DNA of 64,000 nucleotides from Paraburkholderia eburnea. GTDB lineage: Bacteria > Pseudomonadota > Gammaproteobacteria > Burkholderiales > Burkholderiaceae. A program made the position numbers and the translations under genes. Positions 61,521-64,000 of this stretch are shown here, piece after piece; positions within the stretch are counted from its first letter, which is position 1; each line of letters opens with the position of its first letter. The notes below the pieces were generated by a model. It saw only the letters and a list, made by a program, of their open reading frames with translations. It had not been told where the DNA came from and did not search any database. The stretch is from NCBI RefSeq assembly GCF_002917095.1, contig NZ_PQGA01000005.1, positions 124,001 to 188,000 on the forward strand, given 5' to 3'.

Positions 61521-63080
61521 TTACGTCGGCGAGCGCGGCACGCGGGTGTCGGCGGCAGCGCGCGCGGCATCCGTGCGCACGGCGTCGGCGTTGGCCGTGT
61601 CCTCGGCGGCCTGCTTGGTGCGGCCGGCCTGGGTCACGAGATTGGCGGCCGACAGCTCGATCGCGTCGGTCATGGGCTTCGGATAGAGGCCCACTACCAG
61701 CACCAGCGCGGCAAGCGACGCGAGAATCAGCGTTTCACGGCGGCCGATGTCGGCCAGCTTCGCGACGCTCTTGTTCGCCACCGCGCCGAAGATCACGCGC
61801 TTGTACATCCATAGGGTGTATGCCGCGCTCAGCACGACCGTGGTCGTGGCGATCGCGCCGATCCAGAAGTTCACGCGGATCGCGCCCATGATGACCATGA
61901 ATTCGCCCACGAAGCCCGAGGTGCCCGGCAGGCCGACGTTGGCCATGCAGAACAGCATCATGAACATCGCGTAGCGCGGCATCACGTTGACGACGCCGCC
62001 GTAAGCCGAGATCGTGCGCGTCTTGGTGCGGTCGAACAGCATGCCGATCGAAAGCAGCATCGCCCCCGACACGAAGCCGTACGAGATCATCTGGACGATC
62101 GCGCCTTCGGTGCCCATCTGGTTGAAGAGGAACAGGCCCAGCGTGACGAGGCCCATGTGGGCGATGGTCGAGTAGGCCAGCAGACGCGTCATATCGGTCT
62201 GCGCAAGCGCGAGCAGGCTTGAGTACACCACGGCGACGAGCGACAGCGTGATGATGGCCGGCGCGAAGAAGTGCGCCGCGTCGGGCGTGATCGGCAAGGT
62301 GAAGCGCAGGAAGCCGTAGCCGCCCAGCTTGAGCATCGCCAGGATCACGGTTGCACCCGTGGGCGCTTCGAGGTGGACGTCAGGCAGCCACGTATGGAAC
62401 GGCCACATCGGCACCTTGACAGCGAAGGCGGCGAAGAAGCCGATGAAGACGAGCAACTGCGGAACGAAGCCGAGCGTCAGGTTGTGCCAGGCGGCCATGT
62501 CGAAGGTGTGCGACTGGCTGTAGAGATACAGCATCGACACCAGCATCAGCAGGGAGCCGGCCAGCGAAAAGAAGAAGAACTTGACTGCTGCATAGCTGCG
62601 GCGGGCATGGCCCCACGCGCCGATCAGCAGGTACAGCGGGATCAGGGTCGCTTCGAAGAACACGAAGAAGAGCATGCCGTCGGTCGCCGCGAAGGTGCCG
62701 ACCATCAGGCCCGAGAGGATCAGGAACGCGCCGTGGTACTGGGCCACGCGCACGGTGATCGACTCCCACGAGGCGATCACGATCACGAGCGTCGTGAACG
62801 CGGTGAGCACCACGAGCCACAGCGAAATGCCATCAATCCCGAGTCGCCACGCCACGCCGAAGTCGGGCAGCCAGTTACGGAATTCGACGAACTGCATGGC
62901 GGCAACATGGTTGTCGAAACCGGTAATGAGCGGAATGGTCACCAGCAGACCGACGATGGAGCCGGTCAGCGACAACCAGCGCGTACGCTGCGGATGGCGA
63001 TCCGACCCGAGGCGCAGCACAGCCACGCCGAACAGGATGGGAATCCAGATCGCCAGACTCAGGAATGGAACGGATTGCAT
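61521..63080 (-). CDS. nuoM: Solitary NuoM-like proton-pumping subunit
   Basis: A 519-residue, fourteen-helix member of the Mrp antiporter-like family. It keeps the essential Glu in FFVFFEATLIPLYLLIG, the pumping lysine in FAVKVPMWPFHTWLPDVHLEAPT and the discontinuous-helix region LLALAQTDMTRLLAYSTIAHMG. The C-terminus carries an extra polar alanine-rich tail of about 40 residues. In Burkholderia the nuo genes form one large operon, yet here there is no nuoL or nuoN and the gene stands alone next to cyoABCD. It could be a duplicated nuoM or part of another complex. Confidence 0.85.
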   Translation of the reverse strand: MQSVPFLSLAIWIPILFGVAVLRLGSDRHPQRTRWLSLTGSIVGLLVTIPLITGFDNHVAAMQFVEFRNWLPDFGVAWRLGIDGISLWLVVLTAFTTLVIVIASWESITVRVAQYHGAFLILSGLMVGTFAATDGMLFFVFFEATLIPLYLLIGAWGHARRSYAAVKFFFFSLAGSLLMLVSMLYLYSQSHTFDMAAWHNLTLGFVPQLLVFIGFFAAFAVKVPMWPFHTWLPDVHLEAPTGATVILAMLKLGGYGFLRFTLPITPDAAHFFAPAIITLSLVAVVYSSLLALAQTDMTRLLAYSTIAHMGLVTLGLFLFNQMGTEGAIVQMISYGFVSGAMLLSIGMLFDRTKTRTISAYGGVVNVMPRYAMFMMLFCMANVGLPGTSGFVGEFMVIMGAIRVNFWIGAIATTTVVLSAAYTLWMYKRVIFGAVANKSVAKLADIGRRETLILASLAALVLVVGLYPKPMTDAIELSAANLVTQAGRTKQAAEDTANADAVRTDAARAAADTRVPRSPT

Positions 63081-63540
63081 TTCAACAGGACCTTAAAAAT
63101 GCGGGGCACATAGTTCGTCTGCGCACGGGCTGGCACGCAAGCAAACTGAAAGATTAACGCGGGGTGAAAATCGGACCAGACTGGCTGCAATGGTTCTGTC
63201 AGCTTAGAGGCGAAATGCAACACACGTCCAAGGGTTAACGAGGGTAAACGGAATACAAAACTTTTGCAGCGCAACAACACGATCCAGATCAGCCACTGAT
63301 ACAAGTCATTGTTTTTGTGCAATTTTATGCTAGTACAAAAACAGGAAACACCGCTCATCAGCGCCTCTCTGTTCTCAAAAGTGCCCCCCGAAGACCTCTT
63401 GAACGCCTGTGCACGCGACACGCCGTCACACCGCGCGGCCCGAATAATACCTTACTTGTTCTTTTGCCCTCAATGACTTATGCATAGGGGCGCGATCCCG
63501 CAGGCCATGCCAGGCCTGTAGGGCACACCTTTGCGCGGCG
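63081..63540. other. AT-richer region upstream of the nuoM-like gene
   Basis: About 460 bp without a gene. It contains an eight-bp inverted repeat GTTTTTGT / ACAAAAAC (63311-63342) 231 bp upstream of the nuoM-like start, in DNA that probably includes its promoter. Confidence 0.4.
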
Positions 63541-63748
63541 CAAAAAAAAGCCCCGGCCGTCTTCGGGCCGGGGCGAACTCTCACGATGCGCCAGCGACGC
63601 TGGAACACGCATGGGCGCACTGTAGCCGCTTGTGGCCCTTCCATTAAGCAGCGTGCCTGGAAGAGTCCTTTCCCGCGTCATGATTGATTCGTTCCGATCC
63701 ATAACGCGGAGCTGCTGCGGTGCCGCATCCGCGCACACGCCAACTGGC
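63541..63748 (-). ncRNA. Candidate Fur-regulated small RNA
   Basis: A minus-strand promoter with a perfect TATAAT (63755-63760 on this strand) has TTCAAA about 19 bp upstream, and a Fur box lies between the two hexamers. A strong terminator (GCCCCGGCC / GGCCGGGGC, then eight T residues) ends at 63541. The transcript would be about 205 nt. Its only long frame reads through the terminator without a stop, so it is probably non-coding, as expected for an iron-responsive regulatory RNA. Its existence is an inference. Confidence 0.45.
63542..63574 (-). terminator. Strong minus-strand terminator
   Basis: Perfect nine-bp GC stem with a seven-base loop, followed on the minus strand by eight T residues. 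No protein gene on the minus strand leads into it. Confidence 0.82.
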
Positions 63749-63761
63749 ATCGTCATTATAC

Positions 63762-63783
63762 AAATGAGAATCATTTGCATTTG
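63762..63783. promoter_or_regulatory. Fur box
   Basis: AAATGAGAATCATTTGCATTT is close to the 19-bp Fur consensus (three NATWAT-type units, GAGAATCATTTGCAT core). It lies between a minus-strand TATAAT promoter and the gene starting at 63897, and could control both. Confidence 0.78.
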
Positions 63784-63896
63784 AACGAGTTTTGGGGCAT
63801 CATGGTTTCCATGCCGGCGAGGCCGGCCACGATGGATCCGCGCACCGTGCTGCGCGCCCGACCGCCTTCTTCGCCCTGATCGCCCGAGGCTGCCAT

Positions 63897-64000
63897 GAAC
63901 TACACCGCCCCCTTCGCGAGAAATGACACGCTGATCGACGACACCTTCGTCCAGCATCCCGACAGCGCCGAACAAACCGTCCTGCGTGCCGTGCGCACCT
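63897..64000 (+). CDS. Truncated gene at the right edge, probably iron-regulated
   Basis: The frame starts at an ATG behind GAGG and runs off the window after about 34 codons (MNYTAPFARNDTLIDDTFV...). There is no signal peptide and the fragment is too short to assign. The Fur box 113 bp upstream suggests a role in iron uptake or its control. Confidence 0.5.

Noticed and set aside
63478..63975. 165-codon minus-strand frame at the right edge
   Set aside because: It runs through a strong terminator and the Fur-box promoter, has no ribosome binding site, and opposes the gene starting at 63897.

Overview
The window is G+C-rich, with dense coding on both strands, and reads as a chromosomal segment of a Burkholderiaceae member, most likely Paraburkholderia or Burkholderia sensu lato. 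Support comes from the valine-catabolic mmsA/mmsB pair, a PcaQ/pcaHG protocatechuate locus, a Burkholderia-type OmpC porin, a double-length UvrA, a cyoABCD quinol oxidase and LysR regulators throughout. I see no tRNA, rRNA, insertion sequence, prophage or CRISPR array. The genus is inferred from protein resemblance, not from any search.

Layout. 0-7 kb: tail of a LysR gene, a TonB-dependent receptor behind a Fur-like site, a convergent BamA paralogue and a squalene-synthase-like gene. 7-12 kb: mmsB, mmsA and an MHS transporter, with a divergent LysR gene. 12-19 kb: BON-domain protein, GcvA-type LysR, MFS carrier, beta-carbonic anhydrase, aldo/keto reductase and small proteins. 19-24 kb: a DedA-rhodanese fusion, then two LuxR-type regulators flanking an FAD monooxygenase and its DUF2783 partner. 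24-28 kb: gamma-glutamyltransferase and a DHA2 transporter. 27.8-31.1 kb: a tightly coupled minus-strand operon (CDP-alcohol phosphotransferase, 2OG-Fe(II) oxygenase, flippase-like membrane protein, nucleotidyltransferase) that looks like an uncharacterised lipid or polar head-group pathway. 31-36 kb: small secreted and membrane proteins and a porin with a very structured 3' region. 36-43 kb: ALDH7-type dehydrogenase, XRE-cupin regulator, pcaQ-pcaHG, NnrU, a mini H-NS-like protein. 43-52 kb: tandem UvrA with an SOS box and a TPR-GT41 glycosyltransferase. 52-57 kb: alcohol dehydrogenase, then an old yellow enzyme, a DJ-1/PfpI protein and a TetR regulator. Two near-identical operators tie the TetR gene to the DJ-1 gene, recalling a NemR electrophile regulon. 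57-63 kb: cyoABCD and a solitary nuoM. 63-64 kb: a Fur box between a candidate small RNA and a truncated gene at the edge.

The most striking feature outside the genes is a dispersed 14-bp palindrome, TTTC-N6-GAAA, usually with a core like CGATAC. I count 13 exact-arm copies and 16 copies of its half-word TTTCCGAT between 15.7 and 57.2 kb, where chance predicts fewer than one of each. Copies sit beside start codons, cluster four within 206 bp upstream of the ALDH gene, and three lie inside genes in the same reading frame. I do not recognise this element.
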